A stretch of 49,034 nt of DNA. Origin: a virus. Where the stretch lies: positions 1-49,034 of IMG/VR virus record IMGVR_UViG_3300047469_000247, one strand, 5' to 3'. The position numbers were made by a program, and so were the translations under genes. The notes under the pieces were generated by a model. The model saw nothing but the letters and a program-made list of their open reading frames with translations, had not been told where the DNA came from and did not search any database. Shown in pieces: positions 30,894 to 38,353 of this stretch; the stretch's first letter is position 1, and every line of letters starts with the position of its first letter.

Positions 30894-31437
30894 ATCGCCC
30901 TCGGGCATTTCCAGGTGTATGTGTCGGAAGGGTGGGGTGCGCCGGCGGCTCAACGAGGGGAAAGGACACCCACGGAGCCGCCAGTCCCCCGCATCGTCGA
31001 GACTCTCACTTCTCGACATGGCCACCATATCCCGCCGGCGGCCTTAGGCCAAGCGGCGCCCGGATCGAGGGGCTTTCTTCAAAAAAGTCAGTTGACCAAC
31101 CCAGTCATATCGTTTGATCGAAAGGACTCGTCATCGAATCCTGCAAGAACATGACCGTGAGGGCCTTGTGTAGGTCAGATACACATCGCATTCTCTAGTC
31201 ATCGGAAGCGAACGAAGGACTCAATCCATCATCCCTTCCGGGAATGCAGGCCGCAGGGACTGAGTTGTTTGACAAGCCGGACGGAGCCTCCATCGCCTGA
31301 TCTCCACGCAGGACTGCGGCGGACGGGGATGCCAGAGAACGAGACAGGCGACTGTCTCCCTGAGTTCATCCACACGATGGCCTCAGGGGGCTAGCCGCCC
31401 TCGGGGAAGAACCCCGGAACAGTCTGGAGAGACACAA
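30894..31437. other. Structured non-coding region
   Basis: About 540 bases without a convincing gene. Hairpins: GGCGGCTC/GAGCCGCC (30944-30982), GTCGAG/CTCGAC (30996-31017), GAGACAG-GCGA-CTGTCTC (31341-31358, a GNRA-type loop) and CGGGG-AAGAA-CCCCG (31402-31416). AAGGACTC occurs at 31122 and 31215. A structured RNA or an origin is possible. Confidence 0.45.
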
Positions 31438-31701
31438 ATGAACGCACTGACCGACACCTTCCCGAACGGCTACGCCGTCGTCGAGACCCGCGAATGGTAC
31501 GGCCCGGAAACGACAAGGAGCCTTGTCTCGGATGGCCGAGGACGGCCGATGATCCTGATGTCCCGCGGAGGGGCGAAAGACCTCATTAGGGACTACGACA
31601 ACGATCGCTACCACCTCGCACACAACGAGAGCGACCGACCGAGCTACAAGGCCGTGAAGGTCGAAAGCCTGCCCCGATATCTTCGGGACATGATCTGGTG
31701 A
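31438..31701 (+). CDS. Small protein of unknown function
   Basis: An 87-residue protein with the CTGGAGAG leader seven bases before the ATG. It reads AVVETREWYGPETTRSLVSD and ends LPRYLRDMIW. Mixed alpha/beta composition, no known motif. The next gene starts 14 bases downstream. Confidence 0.6.
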   Translation: MNALTDTFPNGYAVVETREWYGPETTRSLVSDGRGRPMILMSRGGAKDLIRDYDNDRYHLAHNESDRPSYKAVKVESLPRYLRDMIW

Positions 31702-31715
31702 AAATAGGAGAGACA

Positions 31716-31949
31716 ATGAACGATCGCAAGCGGCGCTTTGCCCAACTCGCGGAACGCACCCGACTCGAAAACGGAGAGATCGCCTCGCGTGTCGGACGAT
31801 CTCTCCGGTCGGTTGCCGCATGGCGCGCCCCGTCGGATGTCCGGCAGCCGCCAGAGGAAGCACTCGAGAGGCTCGAAAGGGTCTACCTCGAGATCCTGCG
31901 GCAGGACGCGGCCGCAGCCGGGTTCGAACTGACCCGGATCCGCTCATGA
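31716..31949 (+). CDS. Small HTH protein
   Basis: A 77-residue protein; ATG at 31716 is chosen because AGGAGAG stands upstream, though a GTG at 31698 is in frame. Residues 8-40 (QLAERTRLENGEIASRVGRS, LRSVAAWRAP) form an XRE-like helix-turn-helix. It resembles in length and style the HTH gene at 25522. Likely a regulator. Confidence 0.65.
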   Translation: MNDRKRRFAQLAERTRLENGEIASRVGRSLRSVAAWRAPSDVRQPPEEALERLERVYLEILRQDAAAAGFELTRIRS

Positions 31950-32045
31950 AGCCCAGCCCTGACCCCTCCCGAACACCGTGGAGGGGTCATAGATCGGCTT
32001 CGACGATCCCGCCCCTGGACGGCATCCGGCAACTGGAGAGAAGAA

Positions 32046-32438
32046 ATGGGATTTCTGACAGATACCCCCGCCGAGCGCGCGCTGCGCGTTGCGGCACAGA
32101 GAGCGGTGATGAAGACCGAACTCATCGAGAAGCTGAGGCTCCTCGACGGTTTCATGGCGCGCGATCTTTGTGATGAGGCTCAGGACATCGTAGACTGGAT
32201 TCAGCAGCAAGCGCCGCAAATCTGGGGGTCACGGGACTACATCCGGGAATGCGCTCAGACGCTGATCGGCCGCGGCGTCCTTCCTCGCGGCCTGAGAGTG
32301 TGGCCACTCCGCGAGAGGACGCAGGACGGCGATGACATGTATGTCTACCGCGTCATGACCGAGCATCATTATGCCGCATATGCCATGGGAGTGGCTCAGA
32401 CGTGGCAGGCCCGAGCAAACGGCGAAGACCTGGACTGA
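32046..32438 (+). CDS. Small protein of unknown function
   Basis: A 130-residue protein with the strong leader CGGCAACTGGAGAGAA. Helical (ALRVAAQRAVMKTELIEKLR), with a C-terminal half YVYRVMTEHHYAAYAMGVAQ. No motif recognised. It precedes another small gene by ten bases. Confidence 0.6.
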   Translation: MGFLTDTPAERALRVAAQRAVMKTELIEKLRLLDGFMARDLCDEAQDIVDWIQQQAPQIWGSRDYIRECAQTLIGRGVLPRGLRVWPLRERTQDGDDMYVYRVMTEHHYAAYAMGVAQTWQARANGEDLD

Positions 32439-32448
32439 GGAGGATGAC

Positions 32449-32721
32449 ATGAGCCGAGAATTCAAAAGCGCCCTGCGCGACATCACGCTCTGGACGGGAT
32501 GCGAGATCAACGACCTCAGCGTCCTCCTTCACTTCGCCAAGGGCCGGATGACCGACCCGTCCGATGAAGTCCTGATTGCCAAGGCGGCACGGAAAGCGGC
32601 CGGCAACGGAGACTTCGAGACCGCTCCCGACTGGCCCAACCTGATCGCTCAGGATCGGCAGGGGCGAAGGATTGCATGGGGTGACCGCGACAACGGCCAG
32701 CCCTGGATCGTCTACCTCTGA
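32449..32721 (+). CDS. Small protein of unknown function
   Basis: A 90-residue protein with GAGGAGGA before its ATG. It starts MSREFKSALRDITLWTG and ends GDRDNGQPWIVYL. No motif recognised; a terminator follows directly, so it ends the transcript begun at 31438. Confidence 0.6.
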   Translation: MSREFKSALRDITLWTGCEINDLSVLLHFAKGRMTDPSDEVLIAKAARKAAGNGDFETAPDWPNLIAQDRQGRRIAWGDRDNGQPWIVYL

Positions 32722-32722
32722 C

Positions 32723-32757
32723 AAAAGCCCCGTGGCCTCACCGCCCGGGGCTTTTTC
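32723..32757 (+). terminator. Terminator
   Basis: AAAAGCCCC and GGGGCTTTT form the stem, followed by T-rich sequence, directly after the stop codon of the preceding gene. Confidence 0.88.
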
Positions 32758-32780
32758 TTTGCCGGAATTTCCGCCGGCGT

Positions 32781-32817
32781 TTGACTTTCTCCATGCAGAC
32801 TTACACTATGTAAACAC
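32781..32817 (+). promoter_or_regulatory. Promoter/operator P4
   Basis: CCGCCGGCG is followed by TTGACT (32781-32786), 17 bases and CACTAT. The right operator arm ATGTAAACAC (32808-32817) is perfect and the left arm (CTTACAC) is partial. Same module as P1 and P3. Confidence 0.6.
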
Positions 32818-32880
32818 ACCCAACAAAGAGGTGTCCGACCGGACGGCATCCGGAACCGCCATGACAGAAGGATTCGCATC

Positions 32881-33234
32881 ATGGAACTCTACACGCAAGC
32901 ATTCGTCCTCAAGGTCGGCTACGCTCTCCTGACCTCGATCTGCCCTCCTGGCGCACCGACCCCCGACCACCCGACCTGCATGGTCTCCACGACCTGGATC
33001 GACGACGCCGAACTGTCTGAGGAAGGACTGGCCACCTGTACCCGGATGGGTGAGGAGCGCTGGAAGCTGGCGAACAAGGGAACAACATACACATACGAGT
33101 GCAACCCCTACGCCGGCGGAAGCCGCTACGGCGATCCCTCCAAGATCGAGAAGCGGCCCGGGGAGGTTCCGATGGAGGAAGTCGGCGCACCGACCGACAT
33201 GCCCGAACTCGGCTTTCTAGGCCCGGTCAAGTAA
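32881..33234 (+). CDS. Protein of unknown function under P4
   Basis: A 117-residue protein with AAGGATTC as ribosome site and GANTC site at once. It holds four Cys (SICPP, PTCMV, ATCTR, YECNP) but no signal peptide. Being the only gene under P4 and closed by its own terminator, it belongs to the set controlled with parA and the AbiE genes, which suggests expression in the lysogen. Function unknown. Confidence 0.65.
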   Translation: MELYTQAFVLKVGYALLTSICPPGAPTPDHPTCMVSTTWIDDAELSEEGLATCTRMGEERWKLANKGTTYTYECNPYAGGSRYGDPSKIEKRPGEVPMEEVGAPTDMPELGFLGPVK

Positions 33235-33254
33235 CCGCACCACCCGCCCACACC

Positions 33255-33287
33255 AAAGCCCCTGAGGACCCCCTCAGGGGCTTTTTG
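33255..33287. terminator. Terminator, both strands
   Basis: AAAGCCCCTGAGG and CCTCAGGGGCTTT form a perfect 13-bp stem with a 4-base loop and TTTTT on the + strand. Confidence 0.92.
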
Positions 33288-33960
33288 CGTTTCAGGCCAC
33301 GCGCTCGCCGGCCGCACCGTGCCAGGCACCGATCGGGCGGCGCATGGCGCAGGACTGGCGCATCTTCGACATCGAAACCGACGCTGCGGACTCGAACCCC
33401 CGCCAAAGCCGGAGTGGAGGGCAGGGAACGCAAGGCCTGCTGGGAGGCACTCGGATATGCCCCGCCCCTTCAGACGCACTGTAGGGGCATGAATCCGTGG
33501 GGTATCCTGATACTCACCCTGCAGGATTCGGCAATTCCACAGGCCGACCGCATTTTCTCCTTGAACCGTTCGGCCACGAAGACCAGCCTTTGAGTACAAG
33601 CACGAATTGCGCCCCGGGTCACACGCCCGGGGCGTTTGCGTTCTGGCCCCTCCCCCTCGGGGTGGTGGCTGGATAGGCTGGCCGGCACGGCGTGCGCGAC
33701 GTCTCCTCGCCGCACCCTCGGCCAGTCGCCCCATCCCTTGCCACCCTGGCATCGTGGGCATCATGCGCGCAGTAGCGTCGAGCCTCGACGAACGCGACAA
33801 TTCGTGGACAAACACACGCAATTGCAAGGCTTTGTAAACGATAGGTTCTTCCCCGTCCGCAAAATGCTACACGGGTGGCTTTGCCCGGGCTTTCAGAATT
33901 TTTGGGAAAAATCGCATAGGGGGAGCCGCCGCCGCTTGCGGTTGCATTCGGAGGCTGGCG
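33288..33960. other. Non-coding region before the terminase genes
   Basis: About 670 bases without a supported gene. It contains an imperfect inverted repeat GTGGGGTATC-CT-GATACTCAC near 33500, a hairpin CGCCCCGGG/CCCGGGGCG (33610-33634) followed by TTT, and ATTTTT-GGG-AAAAAT (33898-33912) 50 bases before the small terminase gene. Its place next to the small terminase makes it the best candidate for the packaging site. Confidence 0.4.
33610..33637 (+). terminator. Hairpin with short T-run
   Basis: CGCCCCGGG, loop TCACACG, CCCGGGGCG, then TTT. It may insulate the late genes from upstream transcription. Confidence 0.6.
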
Positions 33961-34554
33961 ATGACCGATGAAAGTCGAGAAAAACCGACAAAATCGGCTT
34001 CAAGGCCGAAAAAAATCACCCAGGAGGCGCTGGCCAAGCATCTCTGCCTCGAACGCGGTTCTCGCTCTGTGCGCGAACTTTTCGAACGCGGTGTCCTTGC
34101 AGGCGACATCGACCGCGCCAACCTGACCACCGACGACCTCGACAAGTGCCGCGAGGCCTACATCCTGCACCTGCGCGCAGCCGCCGCCGGACGCTCCGAG
34201 AAGGAGGACGACGAGCCGCTGGACGAGAGCAAGGATCCCGACGTGCAACTGGCGCTTCTCCGGCAGGAGCAGATCCTTCTGGCGCGGATCAAGCGCCGCA
34301 AGACGCTCGGCCAGCTTGTCGAACGCGCCGTCATGAGGCTTGCCGTCTCCGCCGCGTTCATGCGCGTCCGGACGGTGCTGCTGAAGATCCCGAAGAAGCA
34401 CGCGCCCTCGCTGGCGAAGATCTCGGATCCGGTGAAGTCGAGGGAGTATCTCGATGACATCATCAACGAAGCCCTCAGCGAACTCGCATCGACCCCGGTC
34501 GAAAGCATCGGCAGGGAAGCGGACGCAGACGAAATCGAACTCGACGAAGCCTGA
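33961..34554 (+). CDS. Terminase small subunit
   Basis: A 197-residue protein directly before the large terminase. The N-terminal 70 residues (KKITQEALAKHLCLERGSRS) can form a helix-turn-helix of the Nu1 type; the middle (QEQILLARIKRRKTLGQLVE, VSAAFMRVRTVLLKIPKK) matches the pattern of small terminases that pair with GpA-type large subunits. It should bind the packaging site and recruit the motor. The end overlaps the next gene by 101 bases. Confidence 0.8.
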   Translation: MTDESREKPTKSASRPKKITQEALAKHLCLERGSRSVRELFERGVLAGDIDRANLTTDDLDKCREAYILHLRAAAAGRSEKEDDEPLDESKDPDVQLALLRQEQILLARIKRRKTLGQLVERAVMRLAVSAAFMRVRTVLLKIPKKHAPSLAKISDPVKSREYLDDIINEALSELASTPVESIGREADADEIELDEA

Positions 34555-36553
34555 TCCGGATCTGGAGCGGCTGTTCGTCGGATGCGACAAGGTGGCGATC
34601 GACCTCCGCAAGTCTTTCGCGATCATCAAGCCGCCGGAACGTCTCCGTATCAGCGAATGGGCGAGGGAACACGCCCGACTGAAGGACGGGTCAAGGTACT
34701 ACCCGTGGCCGTTCCAGATCGAGATGCTGGACATCCTCAACCATCCGCTGACCCGCAAGGTCACGGTGCAGAAGTCCACCCGCGTCGGCTACACGCAGAT
34801 CCTGCTCGCCTACATGGGCTACCGCCTCGCGCACGAGCCGGGCAACCTCATCATGGCGCGCCCGACCATCGAAGACTCCAAGGCGTTCATGAAGGAACAC
34901 GTCGCCGCAATGCTCGGCTGGGACGTGTTCAAGGAACTCGCCGCCGCGGAGGCTGCCTCATCGAGGAAGTCCGCGACCGACACGACGCTGGAGAAGTTCG
35001 TTCCGGGCGGTTCGCTCAAGGCCATCGGTGCCAACAGCCCTGGCGGCTTCCGCGACAAGGACGGCGACGCGATCATCTCGGACGAGGTTGACGGCTGGCC
35101 CGTATCCGCCGGAGACGAGGGCGACCAGCTCATGCTCTTCGCGGAACGCCTGATGCAGGCTTTCGACCCGAAGGACATCGCCGGATCGACGCCCACCGAC
35201 GAACTGATCTCGAAGATCCACCCGCGGTTCCTGGAAAGCGACCAGCGCTACTACCACGTCCCCTGCGAACACTGCGGGGCAAAGCAGAAGCTGGTGTGGG
35301 GCAGCGGCGAGGACGACAAGCCGGGTCTGCGGTGGTTCCCCTTCAAGGATCCGACAGAATACTGGTACCAGTGCGTCAACGGCTGCCGGATGCAGGAATC
35401 GTCCAAGCTGTGGGCGCTTCAGAACGGCCTCTGGATTCCCGAGAATCCCGACGCCTACACCAAGCACGGACACGCCGGCTTCCACGTCCATGCGCTCTAT
35501 TCGCTCCAGCCTGGTGCGGAATGGCCGCTGCTCGCCAGGAAGTTCCTCGAGACCTACAAGTCTCCGGTCAAGCACAAGACGTTCATCAACACGACGCTGG
35601 GCGACGTCTGGCGGGTCAAGGGGGACGTTCCCGACTGGCAGCGGCTCTCAGACCGCCGCGAGGAGTGGAAGAAGGGATGGGTTCCCTACGGCGGCTGCGT
35701 ACTCACCTGCGGCATCGACGTTCAGGGTGCCGGCATCGGCCGCATCGAGTGCTTCGTCATTGCCCACGGGCGCGGCGGTCAGCGCTGGCTGGTCGACCAT
35801 CACGAAGTCGAAGGGGATCCGTTCGTTCGCAAGACGTGGGACAAGATGGAGACGTTCGTTCGCTCCAAGTTCCCGCATGAGAACGGCACCTCGATGATGA
35901 CCATCGAGCGCGGCGCGGTCGACATGGGCTACGCCACCCGCGCAGCCTACCAGTTCTGCCTGAGGATGGGCCTTGACTGGATGATCCCGGTCAAGGGGTC
36001 GCCGAACCTCAACGCTCCGCCGATCTCGGCATCCCAGGCGATGGAACTGCAGCACCGCTCGAACAAGCAGACGAAGAACGAGAACGTCCGAGTCCATCTC
36101 ATCGGCGGTCACGGACTGAAGCTGGAACTCTACCACGACCTCGCCCTCGACAAGCCCGATCCGAACGCCGAGGAGCCGGAGCATCGCAGGTATCCCGACG
36201 GATACGTGCATCTGCCGACATGGCTCGATCTCGGGACGCTGAAGGAACTCGTTTCCGAGCAGTGGATCGCGGAGAAGAGCGAGTGGAAGCCGACCGGCCC
36301 GAACGAGTTCATGGACTGCATGAACTACGCCAAGGCCGCTCTCATCCACCGAGGCGCCGAACGCTGGACTGAAGACGAGTGGGACCGGCTCGAAGCCGTC
36401 TACGGACTGCCCGGCGCTGTCACTCTCGAAGAGGAAAGCCCGTCGGTCTCGCAGAAGCCCGACGAGGAGGACGCACTGGCCGAGGCTCCGGCCGCAACCA
36501 CGCAGAAGCGCAAGAAGCCGAAGTCCTCGTGGCTATACGGCGGCGAACGATAA
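34454..36553 (+). CDS. Terminase large subunit, GpA family
   Basis: A 699-residue packaging ATPase and nuclease. Visible: PPERLRISEWA (60-70), Walker A-like QKSTRVGYTQ (106-115), Walker B DAIISDEVD (205-213), a Cys-rich zinc-binding insert (CEHCGAK and CVNGCR) typical of GpA proteins, and the nuclease part starting CGIDVQGAGIGRIECF. The family is that of phage lambda GpA and usually cuts cohesive ends, so a cos-type genome end is likely. The start overlaps the small subunit gene; GAGGGAG stands before the ATG. Confidence 0.93.
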   Translation: MTSSTKPSANSHRPRSKASAGKRTQTKSNSTKPDPDLERLFVGCDKVAIDLRKSFAIIKPPERLRISEWAREHARLKDGSRYYPWPFQIEMLDILNHPLTRKVTVQKSTRVGYTQILLAYMGYRLAHEPGNLIMARPTIEDSKAFMKEHVAAMLGWDVFKELAAAEAASSRKSATDTTLEKFVPGGSLKAIGANSPGGFRDKDGDAIISDEVDGWPVSAGDEGDQLMLFAERLMQAFDPKDIAGSTPTDELISKIHPRFLESDQRYYHVPCEHCGAKQKLVWGSGEDDKPGLRWFPFKDPTEYWYQCVNGCRMQESSKLWALQNGLWIPENPDAYTKHGHAGFHVHALYSLQPGAEWPLLARKFLETYKSPVKHKTFINTTLGDVWRVKGDVPDWQRLSDRREEWKKGWVPYGGCVLTCGIDVQGAGIGRIECFVIAHGRGGQRWLVDHHEVEGDPFVRKTWDKMETFVRSKFPHENGTSMMTIERGAVDMGYATRAAYQFCLRMGLDWMIPVKGSPNLNAPPISASQAMELQHRSNKQTKNENVRVHLIGGHGLKLELYHDLALDKPDPNAEEPEHRRYPDGYVHLPTWLDLGTLKELVSEQWIAEKSEWKPTGPNEFMDCMNYAKAALIHRGAERWTEDEWDRLEAVYGLPGAVTLEEESPSVSQKPDEEDALAEAPAATTQKRKKPKSSWLYGGER

Positions 36554-36564
36554 GGAGCCTCACG

Positions 36565-36759
36565 ATGGCGATCACGCAAGCAGACGTCGACAACCTCGAG
36601 CGAGCCATGGCCTCCGGGGTCAAGCAGGTAATGGAGGGTGGTCGGATGATCACCTACGACACCTACGACTCCATGCGCGACCGTCTCGCGTGGTTGAAGG
36701 CCTCTCTGGCCAACAGGCCGACGTCCTACAACGTCAAAGTCCGGTTCCGGAACGAATAG
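36565..36759 (+). CDS. gpW-like head-tail joining protein
   Basis: A 64-residue protein between large terminase and portal, the usual place of gpW. The pattern (ITQADVDNLERAMASGVKQV, YDSMRDRLAWLKASL) fits that small alpha/beta fold. It should sit under the portal and complete the head before tail joining. Confidence 0.75.
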   Translation: MAITQADVDNLERAMASGVKQVMEGGRMITYDTYDSMRDRLAWLKASLANRPTSYNVKVRFRNE

Positions 36760-36769
36760 AGGTGACCAG

Positions 36770-38353
36770 ATGAACTTCATCGACAAGGCCATCGCGTTCG
36801 TCAACCCCGAGAGCGGCCTGAGACGGGCGGACGCACGCGCAGCGCTGACCTTCCGCAGGGCCGAGCAGAAGCGGTTCGCCGCCGGACAGCATTCGAGACA
36901 CCGCGACGAGCGCCAGGTCACATCGGCCGGCGGAAACGAACTGCTTCACCGCTACATGGTGCGCGCACGCAACCGCGCACGGCAGCAGGACCGTGACAAT
37001 GGCCTCGCCAAGCGCATCTCATCGCTGTGGACGCACCACCTCATCGGTGACGGCTTCACCACGACGTTCTTCCCGACCTCCGAGGGCGGCAAGGTCGCGG
37101 CCAAGCGCCAGAACGAACTGTTCAACGAGTGGTTCCACTCGACCCTGCTCGACTCGACGGGTGTGTCGGACGGCGACGGCTTCTTCACCCGTGCAAGCCG
37201 CTTCATGGTGCGCGACGGCGAGGCGCTGATCCGCAAGATCGTGGTTTCTCAGAACCATCCCGACTTCAAGAAGATGAAGCTGCCGCTGAAGCTGCAGCTT
37301 CTCGAAGCCGACTTCCTCGACGAGACGAAGAGCGAGACTTGGACGAACGGCAACCCGATCGTGATGGGCATCGAGTTCGACAAGGACTTCCCCGACGTCC
37401 GTGTCGCTTACTGGCTCTTCGACAACCACCCGGGCGAACGCTCCTTATGGAACCGCGCGGGCTTCCAGTCGAAGCGCGTTCCGGCCGACGAGATCATCCA
37501 TCTCTACGAGCCTGACCGCGGCAGCCGCGGGGTGACGTGGTTCCATGCCGTCCTCGACACCATGCAGGATCTGGCCGAGTATTTCGCCGCGCTCCGCATG
37601 AAAGCGAAGATCGAGGCCTGCTTCTCGGTCATCATCAACAGCGCAAATCCTTCGACGACGGCTGCACCCGATCCCACCGGATCCGGCGCGCAGACGGACG
37701 TGATCGAGGACGGCGAGGAACTCTCGCCCGGCATCATCCGCTACGGCCGCCCGGGCGACACCGTGACGGCTCTGAATCCTTCGAACTCGTCCGGCCACTC
37801 GGTGCTGACCCAGACCCTCATCCGTTTCATCGCTATCGGGTGCGGACTGACCTACGACCAGGCCTATAGCGACCTGACGGGCGCGAACTACTCGTCCCTC
37901 AGGGCTGGCAAGATCGAGTTCAACCGCGGCGTTAGGCAGAAGCAGTCGCAGATCCTCGATCCCGCTGCGATGAAGGTCGCCGCATGGTTCGCGGAGATCG
38001 GCTACCTCGCCGGACACTGGCGCAGCGCCACCCACAAGGCCGAGATCTCATTCGACCCTCCGGACACGGTCGACCCCCTCAAGGACGGTCAGGCCGAGAA
38101 GCAGGACATCGAAATGGGCATGGACACAATGTCCGAGAAGCTGACGGCACGCGGCAAGGATCCGGCGGAACACTGGGCGCGGCTGAAGGAGGAGGTCGAT
38201 CTGCTGAAGACGACCTTCGGTGACGAAGCCAAGCACCCGTTCCTGCAGACGCTCACCGCGCAGGCGGCCAAGGCCGCAACCGCAACCGCAACAGACGAAG
38301 AAGACGATCCCCCGCCGACCAAGCCGGGTGATCGCAGAAAGGCCACGGCATGA
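36770..38353 (+). CDS. Portal protein, lambda gpB family
   Basis: A 527-residue protein. Seen: GLAKRISSLWTHHLIGDGFT, FMVRDGEALIRKIV, EADFLDE, GIEFDKDFPDVRVAYWLFDN and YSDLTGANYSSLRAGKIEFN, the typical blocks of lambda-type portals (PF05136). It forms the dodecamer through which DNA enters and leaves. The stop overlaps the start of the protease-capsid gene. Confidence 0.93.
   Translation: MNFIDKAIAFVNPESGLRRADARAALTFRRAEQKRFAAGQHSRHRDERQVTSAGGNELLHRYMVRARNRARQQDRDNGLAKRISSLWTHHLIGDGFTTTFFPTSEGGKVAAKRQNELFNEWFHSTLLDSTGVSDGDGFFTRASRFMVRDGEALIRKIVVSQNHPDFKKMKLPLKLQLLEADFLDETKSETWTNGNPIVMGIEFDKDFPDVRVAYWLFDNHPGERSLWNRAGFQSKRVPADEIIHLYEPDRGSRGVTWFHAVLDTMQDLAEYFAALRMKAKIEACFSVIINSANPSTTAAPDPTGSGAQTDVIEDGEELSPGIIRYGRPGDTVTALNPSNSSGHSVLTQTLIRFIAIGCGLTYDQAYSDLTGANYSSLRAGKIEFNRGVRQKQSQILDPAAMKVAAWFAEIGYLAGHWRSATHKAEISFDPPDTVDPLKDGQAEKQDIEMGMDTMSEKLTARGKDPAEHWARLKEEVDLLKTTFGDEAKHPFLQTLTAQAAKAATATATDEEDDPPPTKPGDRRKATA

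Noticed and set aside
33126-33827. Minus-strand frames in the region before the terminase genes
   Set aside because: They cross a bidirectional terminator, lack ribosome sites and have shadow-like composition.
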